A DNA stretch of 64,000 nt from Clostridia bacterium. Its GTDB lineage: Bacteria; Bacillota; Clostridia; Oscillospirales; Acutalibacteraceae. This document shows positions 7,414 through 16,860 of this stretch, in pieces; positions within the stretch are counted from its first letter, which is position 1; each line of letters starts with the position of its first letter. The notes under the pieces were generated by a model, which was given only the letters and a program-made list of their open reading frames with translations, was not told the DNA's origin and ran no database searches. The translations under genes were made by a program, and so were the position numbers. Where the stretch lies: contig JAFXCH010000013.1 of the NCBI GenBank assembly GCA_017516485.1, forward strand, positions 1 through 64,000, written 5' to 3'.

Positions 7414-9468
7414 ATGAAAGCGTTTCTTTCTCTTATTCAGGCGTTGCTGCTTCTGATTTCATCGTTTGCAGTGCCTGATTCAAACTTCAAATTTCTTGTT
7501 GACCGTGCGGCTGTTGATGTCACGTCAACTACCGAGATTTCTTTTGACAGCATTACTGCGGAAGAAATGGCGGTGTCGGCAGAAGAAAAGGCTGCCTGCC
7601 GTGATTGGTATAACAGTAACGTGCTTTGTACCGATAGCCCTGCCTACGATTTTACGGTAGGCGGTAAGTCACTTAGAAAAAATCTCAAGGACTGGGACAT
7701 TTCTGTCGGCACTGAAAGCGAAGTGGGTGCAGTTTACCGCGGCGGTAAAACTACATATATCACTCTTACTCACAGCAAAAGCGGCATTGTCGCAACTGTT
7801 GAGGCTACAATTTATGAAGAGTTTGCAACCTGCGAGTGGACTGTTTTTGTCGAGAATACAGCCGATGAGAATTCACCCGTTGTCAAAGATTTCTATGCGG
7901 CTGACTGCGTTATTCCCGTAAATGGTGCCGACGTTTATATGAGCAAGGGCAGTGAGCCTGCGGCAGAAGATTTTCAGCTTATGAAATCCTCTCTCAGCTT
8001 TGTGCCGATGACTCTTACTGCTAACGGCGGCAGAACAGAATCCGTACTTCCTTATTTCAATATTCACGGCGATGACCTTTCGGTAGTGCTTGCTGTAGGC
8101 TGGTCAGGTCAGTGGTATACTTCACTTGCTCAGACCTTCAGCGGTGTAAAAATGCAGGCGAAGCAGGAAACCCTCAAAGGTTACCTCAAGCCCGATGAGT
8201 CGCTTCGTTCTCCGTTGGTTTCACTTACCTTCTATTCCGGTGACAATGCCGTAAAGGGCTTCAACTCTTACCGTAACTGGACAAGAGACTGCGTATACCC
8301 CGAGGGCACAAAGCAGATTACAACATCCGGTGTCGGTGTAGAATGGCCTGAGTCTACAATTGATTCGCTTGTTGCTACTATTGAGTCGATTCCCGATTGG
8401 TTTGCAGAGGCTGTTGACTACTACTGGGTAGATGCAGGCTGGTATCCTATAAAAACAAATTGGGGTGACAGCGTAGGTAACTGGTATGTTGACCCGACTA
8501 AGTTTGACCGTGGTTTTGCAGAGGTTTCCGAGGCGGCAAACAAGAAGGGTATAGGCTTCCTCCTCTGGCACGAGCCCGAGCGTTGCAGTCAAGGCACAGA
8601 GGTTTATAACGAGTGCATAAAGCACGAGGGCTGGCTTGTTGAAGAGGATGAGGAGAGAAACTGCGTAAATCTTGCAAATGATGATTGCCTTGAGTATATT
8701 ACAGGCATTATGCAGCGTTCAATCGAGGCGAACGGTGTCAATTATCTTCGAATTGACAGTATACCCGAGCCGTTGCCATATTGGGAAGAGGCTGACTCAA
8801 GATGGGGAGAAGGCAGAAAAGGCTTCACCGAAAACCATTACGTAACAAACTTTTATAAGATGCTCGATACACTTGTTGCAAATAATCCGGGCCTGATGAT
8901 TGATAACTGTTGCTCGGGCGGTAAGCGTCTTGACCTTGAAATGTCACGCAGAAGTATTCCTCTGTGGAGAAGCGACTACAACTGTATGGACGGTGAGGGC
9001 AAGTCCAAGCCCGATATCCTTGAGGCTACACAGTCTCAAACCTACGGTCTTTCTTTCTGGCTTCCCTATAACGGCACCTGTGCTTACATAGAGGGTGAGT
9101 ATGCAGACCGCACCAATATCATTTCCTGCTCACAGCGTCTTGGTTATCAGGATGTAAGAGCATATATGGTCGGCAATTACTATCCGCTTGACAACGGCGG
9201 TCTCGATACCTCAAGGTATCTTGCAATGCAGTTTGATACCGATGCATCAGAGGGTGTTGCACTTATCTATAAGCGTGAAAACGTAACGGACAGTAATTAT
9301 ACTCTTGTGCTCAGCGGTCTTAAAGCTGATGCAACTTATGTGCTTTACGATTACGACAATCCCGACACAAAGTATGAGCTTAAGGGCAGCAAGCTTATGT
9401 CCTCGGGCTTTGAGCTTGAAATTAACGAAACTCCCAAAGCTGTAATTATCTGCTATAGCGTAAAATAA
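7414..9468 (+). CDS. Alpha-galactosidase, GH36 family, likely exported
   Basis: A 684-residue glycosidase. ATG 7414 is chosen because GGAGGG precedes it and a hydrophobic N-terminus (LIQALLLLISSFAV) follows, although no clean signal-peptidase site is visible. After an N-terminal beta-supersandwich comes the (beta/alpha)8 barrel with YYWVDAGWY, the nucleophile Asp448 in LRIDSIP, the CCSGGKRLDLEM segment and the acid/base Asp521 in WRSDYN, all characteristic of GH36/GH-D alpha-galactosidases. The usual substrates are alpha-1,6-galactosides such as raffinose-family sugars or galactomannan side chains. No dedicated transporter is adjacent. Confidence 0.88.
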   Translation: MKAFLSLIQALLLLISSFAVPDSNFKFLVDRAAVDVTSTTEISFDSITAEEMAVSAEEKAACRDWYNSNVLCTDSPAYDFTVGGKSLRKNLKDWDISVGTESEVGAVYRGGKTTYITLTHSKSGIVATVEATIYEEFATCEWTVFVENTADENSPVVKDFYAADCVIPVNGADVYMSKGSEPAAEDFQLMKSSLSFVPMTLTANGGRTESVLPYFNIHGDDLSVVLAVGWSGQWYTSLAQTFSGVKMQAKQETLKGYLKPDESLRSPLVSLTFYSGDNAVKGFNSYRNWTRDCVYPEGTKQITTSGVGVEWPESTIDSLVATIESIPDWFAEAVDYYWVDAGWYPIKTNWGDSVGNWYVDPTKFDRGFAEVSEAANKKGIGFLLWHEPERCSQGTEVYNECIKHEGWLVEEDEERNCVNLANDDCLEYITGIMQRSIEANGVNYLRIDSIPEPLPYWEEADSRWGEGRKGFTENHYVTNFYKMLDTLVANNPGLMIDNCCSGGKRLDLEMSRRSIPLWRSDYNCMDGEGKSKPDILEATQSQTYGLSFWLPYNGTCAYIEGEYADRTNIISCSQRLGYQDVRAYMVGNYYPLDNGGLDTSRYLAMQFDTDASEGVALIYKRENVTDSNYTLVLSGLKADATYVLYDYDNPDTKYELKGSKLMSSGFELEINETPKAVIICYSVK

Positions 9469-9490
9469 TTAATAACGGAGGGATATTGTT

Positions 9491-10060
9491 ATGAAAAAAA
9501 TCAATAAAATTCTTACAGTTATTCTTGCTCTTTTTATGGTTGCTTTGCTTTTTACTGCCTGCGGTAAAGATATGCAGACCGATGAAAAGAACGAAGAAAC
9601 AACTGTAACAGAACCCCAAATGCTTACGGGGAAAGATTTGCTTATAGGTGATTGGAAAATTGATGCTCCTCAAATTGGTATGTCGGTAATGTTATCTTAC
9701 ATGCATGTGACTTTCAATGAAGACGGTACATGGATACAAACAATATCAGAGGATAACTACAATTATCTTGTTAACCAGGAAGTAGACCGTATTGTGTCAA
9801 ATTTAACTGATGAAGATATTTCAGATAAAGGATTTTCATCTCGCGAAGAAGCAAAAGAATATTACAAAAAAGATTATGATTCTTATGAAGACGCTGCAGC
9901 CGGCTATGCCGAAACAGGTACATGGGAGCTTGACGGTGATACACTTATATTAAAAGGCGAAGGCAGTACCAGCACTGTTGAAACCAAGCTCTCCGAAGGT
10001 GTAACTACTATTAAGTTGGCTGGCAAAAACGGCGAAGCTACGCTTACGAAATTGAATTGA
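9491..10060 (+). CDS. Putative lipoprotein, function unknown
   Basis: A 189-residue protein with a type II signal peptide: basic start, hydrophobic core and lipobox LFTAC with Cys24. The mature part holds LLIGDWKIDAP and later GTWELDGDTLILKG, the repeated W-containing beta motif of lipocalin-like or META/DUF-type lipoproteins that sense or bind small ligands. GGAGGG lies before the ATG, and the gene starts 22 bases after the alpha-galactosidase, so the two may be co-transcribed. I do not recognise a specific family. Confidence 0.75.
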   Translation: MKKINKILTVILALFMVALLFTACGKDMQTDEKNEETTVTEPQMLTGKDLLIGDWKIDAPQIGMSVMLSYMHVTFNEDGTWIQTISEDNYNYLVNQEVDRIVSNLTDEDISDKGFSSREEAKEYYKKDYDSYEDAAAGYAETGTWELDGDTLILKGEGSTSTVETKLSEGVTTIKLAGKNGEATLTKLN

Positions 10061-10079
10061 CGGCACCTGACAAGGCAGT

Positions 10080-10112
10080 GTCATTCTGAGCAGAAAGCGA
10101 AGAATCTTAAAA
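10080..10112. repeat. Dispersed intergenic repeat, copy 1
   Basis: GTCATTCTGAG, a short variable stretch, then GCGAAGAATCTTAAAAG. The same two blocks with the same spacing recur at 37115-37148. Both copies sit in intergenic DNA rich in 'aattcataatt'-like sequence and small GC hairpins, which suggests a dispersed non-coding repeat family. Confidence 0.7.
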
Positions 10113-10116
10113 GTAG

Positions 10117-10141
10117 GGGCGGCAATCTGCCGCCCGTTTTC
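10117..10141 (+). terminator. Intrinsic terminator after the lipoprotein gene
   Basis: GGGCGGCA (10117-10124) pairs with TGCCGCCC (10128-10135) around a 3-base loop, followed by GTTTTCTTTT. It may also be part of the dispersed repeat. Confidence 0.65.
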
Positions 10142-10202
10142 TTTTATATCAGTTTTGTTGACAGTTAATTCTTAATTCCTAACTCATAATTCATAATTAA
10201 AA

Positions 10203-10228
10203 AACCCGACTGATTTTTCAGTCGGGTT
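10203..10228. terminator. Bidirectional terminator between convergent genes
   Basis: AACCCGACTGA (10203-10213) pairs perfectly with TCAGTCGGGTT (10218-10228) around a TTTT loop. The minus strand continues into a T-run, ending the acyl-CoA ligase transcript. Confidence 0.85.
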
Positions 10229-10234
10229 GATTTT

Positions 10235-11992
10235 TTAGTTTGTTCCGTCGGTGAAGTTTTCGTCCTTGAATCGGAGAATCTTCTTTGAAGCACTCTTGAG
10301 GAATTCTGCTTTTCTGAGCTTGAAGCCTCTGATGTGCTTGTACTGCGGAAGCTTGTGGTTTACTTCCTTGACAACGTCTGCGAAAAGCTCCTTGAGGTCA
10401 TCGTCCGAGAAATCCTTGTCGCCGAAACGTTCGTGAAGAGCTTCATCGTCGGGGAAGATTGAGCACTTGACTACTGTTTCGCCCTTATTGTTTGTGTCGG
10501 CATAAACCATAACCTCGTTAACAAGGGGATTAAGGCTGAGGTGATACTCAAGCTCCTCGGGGTAGATGTTTTTGCCGTTTTCGGTAACGATAACGTTTTT
10601 GATACGGCCGCTGATATAGATTCTGCCCTTTTCATCGATTTTTGCAAGGTCACCGGTGTGGAGGAAGCCTTCTTCGTCAATTACTTCGGCTGTAGCTTTG
10701 GGATTATTGTAGTAGCCGAGCATTACCATCTGACCCTTTACGCAAAGCTCGCCGCAACCTGTCTGGGGGTCGGGGTCAATAATCTTTGCCTGAGTGCCGG
10801 GCAGCGCAAGACCTACGGATTCTGCAAGGTGAAGCTTATCGTTATTCATAACTGCAAGCGGAGCACACTCGGTAAGACCGTAGCCGAAAAGAATCTGAAT
10901 ACCGAATGCCTCGAAATCACGAAGAATTTCGGGACGGATGGGAGCGGCGCCGCAGATAATAAGGCGCATTTTACCGCCAAATGCATCCTGAATTTCTTTG
11001 AAAAACACCTTGCGAAGGTCAATGCCTACTTTGCCTGCAATCTTACAGACCTTTGAACCGAACTTGAAAAGAAACTCGCCGTTGGGTTTCTGCTTGATAC
11101 GCTGCATAAGTCTGCGGTGTACGGTTTCGAGAATGAGAGGTACGGCAACGAAAATAGTGGGAGAAAACTCCTTCATATTACGAAGCACGTACTTAAAGCC
11201 GTCGCAGAATGTAACCTTTGCACCGCAGTAGGGAGCAAAGAAAAGGATGATTGTACTCTCGTAAGTGTGGTGAAGTGGAAGCATGGAGATACCTGTGTCC
11301 TCAGGGTAAATCTTGAGCACGCTCATAGCGGACTTTACTTCAAAGCAGAAGTTGCGGTGGCAGAGCATAACGCCCTTTGCTGCACCTGTTGTACCGGAAG
11401 TGAAGAGAAGTGAACACATTTTATCGGGGTCGATAACCGCGTCAATATAAGATTTGTCACCGTTTGCAACAAGCTCCTTGCCTTTTTCAACAAGCTTTGA
11501 GAAAGAAAGTATACCATCCTCATCCTCTTCGTAGTCGAAGCAGACGATTGTGATGTCGGGGTTCATCTTGTCTCTTTCAAGCACCTTGAGCAACTGCTTA
11601 TCGCAGAAGATAAGTGAGCTGTCGGAAGTGTTGAGAATACTGTTGATGTCGGGGAAGAGAAGCTCCTTGTCAATCGGGACGGCAACGCCGACACCGTTGA
11701 TGATTGCCATATAGCTCAGGCACCACTCATATCTGTTGTTTGCGGATATAGCAAGGTGCTTGCCCTTGTAGCCCATTGAAAGCAGGGCTGTACCGAGCGC
11801 ATTTATCTCGTTGCAGTATTCTTTATAAGTAATAAAGCGTGAGCCTTCCTTGAGCTTGATTTCAAAAGCGTTGTTTTCGCCGTAAAGCTCTTCGGTCTGA
11901 CGCAGAAGTTCTTTGATTGTGCTGAATTCGCGTACCTTGTAGAATGACTTGGTAACAGGTGCAAGAATTTCGTTTCTTTTTTTATCTGCCAT
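10235..11992 (-). CDS. AMP-binding acyl-CoA ligase (long-chain fatty acid type)
   Basis: A 585-residue ANL-superfamily enzyme. LLFTSGTTGAAKGVM is the AMP/ATP-binding P-loop motif, GYGLTECAP is the adenylate-binding motif, and LHTGDLAKIDEKGRIY plus KNVIVTENGKNIYPEE lead into the C-terminal lid. A late lysine in KSASKKILRF is the likely catalytic Lys. It should activate carboxylic, probably fatty, acids to acyl-CoA through an acyl-AMP intermediate. Start 11992 is preferred because GGAGG lies just upstream; the ATG at 12004 overlaps that site. A paralogue lies at 28751-30427. The exact acid is unknown. Confidence 0.88.
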   Translation of the reverse strand: MADKKRNEILAPVTKSFYKVREFSTIKELLRQTEELYGENNAFEIKLKEGSRFITYKEYCNEINALGTALLSMGYKGKHLAISANNRYEWCLSYMAIINGVGVAVPIDKELLFPDINSILNTSDSSLIFCDKQLLKVLERDKMNPDITIVCFDYEEDEDGILSFSKLVEKGKELVANGDKSYIDAVIDPDKMCSLLFTSGTTGAAKGVMLCHRNFCFEVKSAMSVLKIYPEDTGISMLPLHHTYESTIILFFAPYCGAKVTFCDGFKYVLRNMKEFSPTIFVAVPLILETVHRRLMQRIKQKPNGEFLFKFGSKVCKIAGKVGIDLRKVFFKEIQDAFGGKMRLIICGAAPIRPEILRDFEAFGIQILFGYGLTECAPLAVMNNDKLHLAESVGLALPGTQAKIIDPDPQTGCGELCVKGQMVMLGYYNNPKATAEVIDEEGFLHTGDLAKIDEKGRIYISGRIKNVIVTENGKNIYPEELEYHLSLNPLVNEVMVYADTNNKGETVVKCSIFPDDEALHERFGDKDFSDDDLKELFADVVKEVNHKLPQYKHIRGFKLRKAEFLKSASKKILRFKDENFTDGTN

Positions 11993-12043
11993 TTCTTCCT
12001 CCATGTAGCCGTACTGCTCAATTAAAACAAAAATACAAACCGA

Positions 12044-12072
12044 AGTATAGCATTGTTACCTTAAAGTAACCT
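12044..12072 (-). promoter_or_regulatory. Minus-strand promoter with operator-like inverted repeat
   Basis: On the minus strand TGC-TATACT (-10 at 12044-12049 with extended TG) lies 17 bases from a weak -35 AGGTTA. GTTAC (12055-12059) and GTAAC (12066-12070) form an inverted repeat covering the spacer and -35. This could be a repressor site for the acyl-CoA ligase gene. The stretch 11993-12387 otherwise holds no gene; it is AT-rich promoter DNA for the two divergent genes. Confidence 0.45.
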
Positions 12073-12292
12073 TAAAAAAGACTTAACTTCTTAATAATTT
12101 ATTAATAATTTGGTCGATAAAATTTTGGAAATACAAATAATCTGTCGGAAAACAAAGCACGCGGAAGGCTGTTGACATAATTGATTTTTATTTGACAGTC
12201 TTTTTGATTCGTTTTGGAAACTTTTTTGTAACAAACTGTACAAATAACTCATAAAATTTATGCTTATCTTGTAACAAAATGCAAATATATAC

Positions 12293-12321
12293 TTGAATTT
12301 TAATTAGATATTTGCTATGAT
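12293..12321 (+). promoter_or_regulatory. Promoter upstream of glgB
   Basis: TTGAAT (12293-12298), 17-base spacer, TATGAT (12316-12321), about 65 bases before the glgB start. A second TATAAT lies at about 12329. A likely start of the glycogen transcript. Confidence 0.5.
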
Positions 12322-12387
12322 AACTTTGTATAATTATGTGCGGACGTATTTTTTCTGTGCATTCAGCGAAAGGAGTGAGTCGCTAAA

Positions 12388-14295
12388 ATGGGTAACGTAC
12401 CTCTTTACCTGTTTAATAAGGGCGAAAACGCAAGGGCTTATGAATACCTCGGTGCTCATTTTTGTGAAGACGGAAACGTTGTTTTCCGAGTGTGGGCGCC
12501 TAATGCTGCTGCGGTCAGTGTTGTAGGTGAATTCAACGGCTGGCAGAGTGGTGTTTCGCCTATGTATATGGTTGATGACAGCGGCGTATGGGAAGCCGTA
12601 ATCGGCGACCTTAAGGTGTATGATACTTATAAGTATGCTATCCGTACCAAAGACGGCAGAGAGCTTTTTAAGTGTGACCCGTTTGCATTCCACTCCGAAA
12701 CAAGACCTGCCAATGCTTCAAAGCTCTACGATATCGAGGGCTACCAATGGCACGATTCGAAGTGGCTCGAGAAACGCAAAAAGACAAGCGTTTACGACAG
12801 CCCCGTAAATATATACGAGGTGCACGCAGGCTCGTGGAAACAGTATGATGACGGTAACTTCCTCTCATACCGAGCTATGGCAGACGAGCTTATTCCCTAT
12901 GTCAAAGATATGGGATACACTCATATCGAGTTTATGCCGCTTAGTGAGTATCCGTTTGACGGCTCATGGGGTTACCAGGTTACGGGTTACTTTGCACCTA
13001 CCTCACGTTACGGCACTCCCAAAGACCTTATGTATCTTGTCGACAAATGTCATCAGGCAGGCATAGGCGTTATTATGGATTGGGTGCCTGCCCATTTCCC
13101 GAAGGACGCTCACGGTCTCTATGAGTTTGACGGCACAACCTGCTATGAGTATGCTGACCCACGCAAGGGTGAGCACTACGATTGGGGTACACGTGTTTTT
13201 GATTACGGCAAAACCCAGGTGCAGAGCTTCCTTATGTCGAGTGCGGCAATCTGGCTTGACAAATATCATTTTGACGGACTTCGCATAGATGCCGTTGCAT
13301 CAATGCTTTACCTTGATTACGGCCGCAATGACGGACAGTGGATTGCCAACGAAAAGGGCGGCAACGAAAACCTTGAGGCTATTGCCTTCCTGCAGAAGCT
13401 CAATGAGTCGATTTTCCGCGATTTTCACGACTGTATGATGATTGCAGAGGAGTCCACCGCATTCCCGATGGTTTCAAAGCCCGTATTTATGGGCGGTCTC
13501 GGCTTCAATTTCAAGTGGAATATGGGCTGGATGAATGACTGTATGCGTTACTTCTCGCTCGACGGTATTCATCGCAAAAACAATCACAACTGCCTTACAT
13601 TTTCATTCTTCTATGCTTTTTCTGAGAATTTTGTTCTGCCGATTTCTCATGATGAAGTCGTGCACGGCAAATGCTCGCTGATAAATAAAATGCCCGGCAC
13701 TTACGAAGAGAAGTTTGCGGGCGTGCGTTCATTCCTCGGCTATATGTACGCTCATCCCGGTAAGAAGATGCTGTTTATGGGTCAGGAATTCGGTCAGTTT
13801 ATCGAATGGAAGTATGACTGCGGTCTTGATTGGCTGCTTCTTGATTACGAAGCTCACAGAAAGCTGCAGGATTATACCCGTGCACTCAACAAATTCTATG
13901 CCAAAAACGCTCCTCTCTGGGAGTCGGATTTCGGCTGGGAGGGCTTCAACTGGATTTCGAGCAACGATAACTCAAATTCGGTAATCGCTTTCCGCAGAAT
14001 CGACAAGAAGGGCAAGGAAATTATTGCTGTATCCAACCTTACTCCCGTATTCCGCAGCGGCTATGAAATCGGTGTGCCCTATGCAGGAACTTATGAAGTT
14101 GTTTTCAACTCCGATGATGAGGCTTACGGCGGTACAGGCAAGGGCTCGGCAGGAAAACTTAAAACAAACGAGCGTCCGATGCACGGCCACGAGCAGAGCG
14201 TTTCGCTTGAGCTTGCAGGCCTGAGCACTGTTTATCTGAAGCTTGTGCGTAAAGCACCTGCAAAGAAGGAGCCTAAAAAAGTTGAAAAGAAATGA
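12388..14295 (+). CDS. glgB: 1,4-alpha-glucan branching enzyme
   Basis: A 635-residue GH13 enzyme that forms alpha-1,6 branches in glycogen. It starts with a CBM48 domain ([20 protein letters not shown]) and continues with the GH13 barrel: [18 protein letters not shown], nucleophile Asp301 in FDGLRIDAV, acid/base Glu354 in [10 protein letters not shown] and the transition-state Asp422 in [10 protein letters not shown]. It is slightly shorter than the E. coli enzyme because it lacks the extra N-terminal domain. The Shine-Dalgarno (AAAGGAG) sits about a dozen bases before the ATG, rather far. It is the first gene of the glycogen cluster, and its last codons overlap the start of the next gene. 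Confidence 0.96.
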   Translation: MGNVPLYLFNKGENARAYEYLGAHFCEDGNVVFRVWAPNAAAVSVVGEFNGWQSGVSPMYMVDDSGVWEAVIGDLKVYDTYKYAIRTKDGRELFKCDPFAFHSETRPANASKLYDIEGYQWHDSKWLEKRKKTSVYDSPVNIYEVHAGSWKQYDDGNFLSYRAMADELIPYVKDMGYTHIEFMPLSEYPFDGSWGYQVTGYFAPTSRYGTPKDLMYLVDKCHQAGIGVIMDWVPAHFPKDAHGLYEFDGTTCYEYADPRKGEHYDWGTRVFDYGKTQVQSFLMSSAAIWLDKYHFDGLRIDAVASMLYLDYGRNDGQWIANEKGGNENLEAIAFLQKLNESIFRDFHDCMMIAEESTAFPMVSKPVFMGGLGFNFKWNMGWMNDCMRYFSLDGIHRKNNHNCLTFSFFYAFSENFVLPISHDEVVHGKCSLINKMPGTYEEKFAGVRSFLGYMYAHPGKKMLFMGQEFGQFIEWKYDCGLDWLLLDYEAHRKLQDYTRALNKFYAKNAPLWESDFGWEGFNWISSNDNSNSVIAFRRIDKKGKEIIAVSNLTPVFRSGYEIGVPYAGTYEVVFNSDDEAYGGTGKGSAGKLKTNERPMHGHEQSVSLELAGLSTVYLKLVRKAPAKKEPKKVEKK

Positions 14296-15376
14296 TACTG
14301 CGTCGGGTATTCTTCACTTTGCTGATTTTAAATCGCCGTGTCGCGGCAACTTCATAAATTCGCTCGAGTATCTCCGACCGGTTACCGAGGATCAGGGTTA
14401 TCAGGTTGTATACCTTTTTCCTGCGGCTACCGCAAAGCGTGAATGGGCTCAGGAACTGAAAAAGCAGGCTACGGTTTATTTTCTTGGCGACAGTTTATTG
14501 CAGAATGTGAAAACCGTACGAGGTATAATAAAGCGGCACAATATAAAAATCATTCACTCGCATTTTTACAAGCTGCCGTATATCCTTATGCTTGACCTTG
14601 CATCGGCTTTTAAAGGCATAAAGCACTTTGTGCATCTGCACTGTGCACTGTATATTCACGGCGGAGTCGCAAGAACAGCAGAAAAAATCCTGCTTGGCGG
14701 AAAAACTTTTATAGGTTGCAGTCAGAAATTAACTGATGATGCGAAGAAGTATTATCCGAAGAACAAGGCATATACTGCAAAGAATGCGATATGGTTTCCG
14801 AGGCTTGAAGAGTACGAGGTGCTCGACAAAGAGAAGCTGGGCTTAAGCCCAACGGCAAAAACGCTTATGATGTTCGGTTTCCTTTACGAAGTCAAGGGCG
14901 TTGACCTTGCGCTTGAGGCTGTGAGTGAGCTTAATGAAAGCGGCGAAAATCTGCAGCTTATTCTCATTCTGACTTCGAATATTGACGAAATAAAAGATAA
15001 AATAACAAAGCGTTTCGGCGGTATACCCGGGTGGCTTCATCTTTTGCCGCCGCGTAATGATATAACAAGCTACTATAAGCTGTGCGATGTTTTTCTGGCT
15101 CCGAGCAGGAGTGAAGGCTTACCGTATTCGGTAATCGAAGCATCGTATCTTAAAATTCCTGTTGTGCTCAGTAATATCCCGGCTCACGCAAACCTTGATT
15201 TGCCGTGCGGATATTATTTTGAAAGTGAAAATGTCGGTCGGTTAAAGGAAAGTCTGATGTCTGCACTTTACGGTGCTTATGATAAAGACGCTTTTGCGGC
15301 TCAGTCGGAGCAGATAAAGAACGATTATCAGCTCTCAACCTGGGCAGACCGCATAGTCAAAATATATACTTCTTAA
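14282..15376 (+). CDS. Glycosyltransferase family 4 (GT-B) protein in glycogen cluster
   Basis: A 364-residue GT-B glycosyltransferase. The N-terminal half has [16 protein letters not shown], as in GT4 acceptor loops, and [11 protein letters not shown]. The C-terminal half has [15 protein letters not shown] and the donor-binding E-x7-E segment, [21 protein letters not shown] chose TTG 14282 as the start because GAAGGAG lies 10 bases upstream; this makes the gene overlap glgB by 14 bases, which suggests translational coupling. The longer upstream reading runs inside glgB. Its role is not obvious: it could add sugars to a glycan primer or act on a cell-surface glycan and be in the operon by chance. 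Confidence 0.8.
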   Translation: MKRNDTASGILHFADFKSPCRGNFINSLEYLRPVTEDQGYQVVYLFPAATAKREWAQELKKQATVYFLGDSLLQNVKTVRGIIKRHNIKIIHSHFYKLPYILMLDLASAFKGIKHFVHLHCALYIHGGVARTAEKILLGGKTFIGCSQKLTDDAKKYYPKNKAYTAKNAIWFPRLEEYEVLDKEKLGLSPTAKTLMMFGFLYEVKGVDLALEAVSELNESGENLQLILILTSNIDEIKDKITKRFGGIPGWLHLLPPRNDITSYYKLCDVFLAPSRSEGLPYSVIEASYLKIPVVLSNIPAHANLDLPCGYYFESENVGRLKESLMSALYGAYDKDAFAAQSEQIKNDYQLSTWADRIVKIYTS

Positions 15377-15391
15377 AACAGCAATCCAATA

Positions 15392-15503
15392 TGTCTGAAA
15401 TTCAATATTTCACGCACATTCGTGCATTTTTCTCTTTGACATACGAAAGTATGCCTGCAGAGAAGAAATACCCGACTGCACGCAAACTATTGTATTTCAG
15501 ATG
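15392..15503 (+). ncRNA. Candidate structured RNA element upstream of glgC
   Basis: Four nested helices fall in 112 bases: 15392-15407 with 15488-15503 (15 of 16 pairs, allowing G-U), CGTGC 15421-15425 with GCACG 15478-15482, 15427-15435 with 15459-15467, and CATAC-GAAA-GTATG (15440-15453) closed by a GNRA loop. A competing hairpin, GCAC 15414-15417 with GTGC 15422-15425, would exclude the second helix. No riboswitch class I know matches. It lies between the GT4 gene and the glgC promoter region, so it may be a 3' end, a processed RNA or a leader. Function inferred only from structure. Confidence 0.5.
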
Positions 15504-15510
15504 CGAAGCA

Positions 15511-15532
15511 GTTTTGAAGAATTCTTCAAAAC
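15511..15532. promoter_or_regulatory. 22-bp perfect palindrome, candidate operator before glgC
   Basis: GTTTTGAAGAA (15511-15521) is followed directly by its exact reverse complement (15522-15532), with no loop, so a protein-binding operator is likelier than a hairpin. It lies at the -35 side of the TATAAT at 15557-15562. Confidence 0.5.
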
Positions 15533-15556
15533 CATATTAATTACTGTTTCAAAAAG

Positions 15557-15562
15557 TATAAT
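15557..15562 (+). promoter_or_regulatory. glgC: Candidate -10 box for glgC
   Basis: TATAAT 71 bases before the glgC start. The position 17 bases upstream (ATATTA) is a poor -35, suggesting an activator or dependence on the adjacent palindrome. Confidence 0.4.
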
Positions 15563-15632
15563 TTTGAATCAAAAATAAAGCAAACTGAACTTTGAAAAAA
15601 GTTTCCCCAAATAACAAGGAGGTTATCAAGAA

Positions 15633-16847
15633 ATGTCACAGAAAGCTGAATGTATTGCTATGCTGCTCGCCGGCGGACAGGGCAGCAGACTTGGTATTCT
15701 TACCAAGAACATCGCTAAGCCTGCCGTACCCTACGGAGGAAAATACAGAATCATTGATTTCCCTCTTTCCAACTGCGTAAATTCTGGCATTTACACAGTC
15801 GGCGTGCTTACCCAGTATCAGCCGCTTGAGCTTAACGATTATATCGGTAACGGTGCCGCATGGGACCTTGACCGTGCAAGCGGCGGTGTACATATCCTCT
15901 CCCCTTATCAGCAGATTAAGGGCAGTGAGTGGTATAAAGGTACAGCAAACGCAATTTATCAGAATATCAACTTTATCGACAGATATGACCCTGAGTATGT
16001 CTGCATCCTTTCGGGTGACCACATCTATAAGATGGATTACTCAAAGATGCTCGCATTCCACAAGGAGAAGAATGCTGATTGTACAATCGCTATGCTCGAA
16101 GTGCCGTGGGAAGAAGCCTCACGTTTCGGTCTGATGCTTGTTGACGACGACGGTTCAATCACAGCATTCGAAGAGAAGCCCGCAGTGCCCAGCAGCAACA
16201 AGGCTTCAATGGGTGTTTACATCTTCTCGTGGAAGAAGCTGCGTGAATACCTTATCGCAGATGAGGCTGACCCGAATTCAAGCAACGACTTCGGTAAGAA
16301 TCTCATTCCTGCAATGCATGAAGCAGGTGAGAGACTTTTCGCATATCATTTTGACGGTTACTGGAAGGATGTCGGTACAATCGACAGCCTCTGGGAAGCA
16401 AATCTCGACCTTCTCCGTCCGTCAGTTGACCTTGACCTTTCCGATAACGAGTGGAGAATTTACTCCAAGTCACCCGCATCACCGCCTCACTTCGTATCCT
16501 CAACCGCAAAGGTTGAGAACTCAATGATGGCTGAGGGCTGCTGCATCGACGGTGAGATTGACTACTCCGTTCTTTTTGCAGACGTTGTTGTTGAAGAGGG
16601 TGCAAAAGTTCATTCTTCAATCATTATGCCAGGTACCGTTATTAAGAAGGGCGCTGTTGTACAGTACGCTATTGTAGCTGAAAACGCAGTTATCGAGTCC
16701 GACGCTGTTGTCGGCGAAGAGCCTGAAAACGTTGCAAACCGTGATGATTGGGGCGTAGCAGTTGTCGGTGCAGGCGTAACAGTCGGTACAGGTGCAAAGG
16801 TAGCTCCCAAAGCTATGGCAGGCGAAGATGTGCCTGCAGCAAAGTGA
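15633..16847 (+). CDS. glgC: Glucose-1-phosphate adenylyltransferase, catalytic subunit
   Basis: A 404-residue enzyme making ADP-glucose from glucose-1-phosphate and ATP, the committed step of glycogen synthesis. [11 protein letters not shown] near the N-terminus is the nucleotide-binding loop. [31 protein letters not shown], the FEEKP segment and [15 protein letters not shown] are the classic GlgC blocks. A C-terminal left-handed beta-helix follows. AAGGAGG lies 10 bases before the ATG. glgD follows after 13 bases, so the two subunits are made together and probably form a GlgCD hetero-tetramer. Confidence 0.96.
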   Translation: MSQKAECIAMLLAGGQGSRLGILTKNIAKPAVPYGGKYRIIDFPLSNCVNSGIYTVGVLTQYQPLELNDYIGNGAAWDLDRASGGVHILSPYQQIKGSEWYKGTANAIYQNINFIDRYDPEYVCILSGDHIYKMDYSKMLAFHKEKNADCTIAMLEVPWEEASRFGLMLVDDDGSITAFEEKPAVPSSNKASMGVYIFSWKKLREYLIADEADPNSSNDFGKNLIPAMHEAGERLFAYHFDGYWKDVGTIDSLWEANLDLLRPSVDLDLSDNEWRIYSKSPASPPHFVSSTAKVENSMMAEGCCIDGEIDYSVLFADVVVEEGAKVHSSIIMPGTVIKKGAVVQYAIVAENAVIESDAVVGEEPENVANRDDWGVAVVGAGVTVGTGAKVAPKAMAGEDVPAAK

Positions 16848-16860
16848 GGAGGAATGAAAA

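Noticed and set aside
15392..15503. Cyclic-di-GMP or other known riboswitch before glgC
   Set aside because: CACGCAC at 15411 recalls the start of the GEMM aptamer, but the conserved core and second helix of that class are absent.
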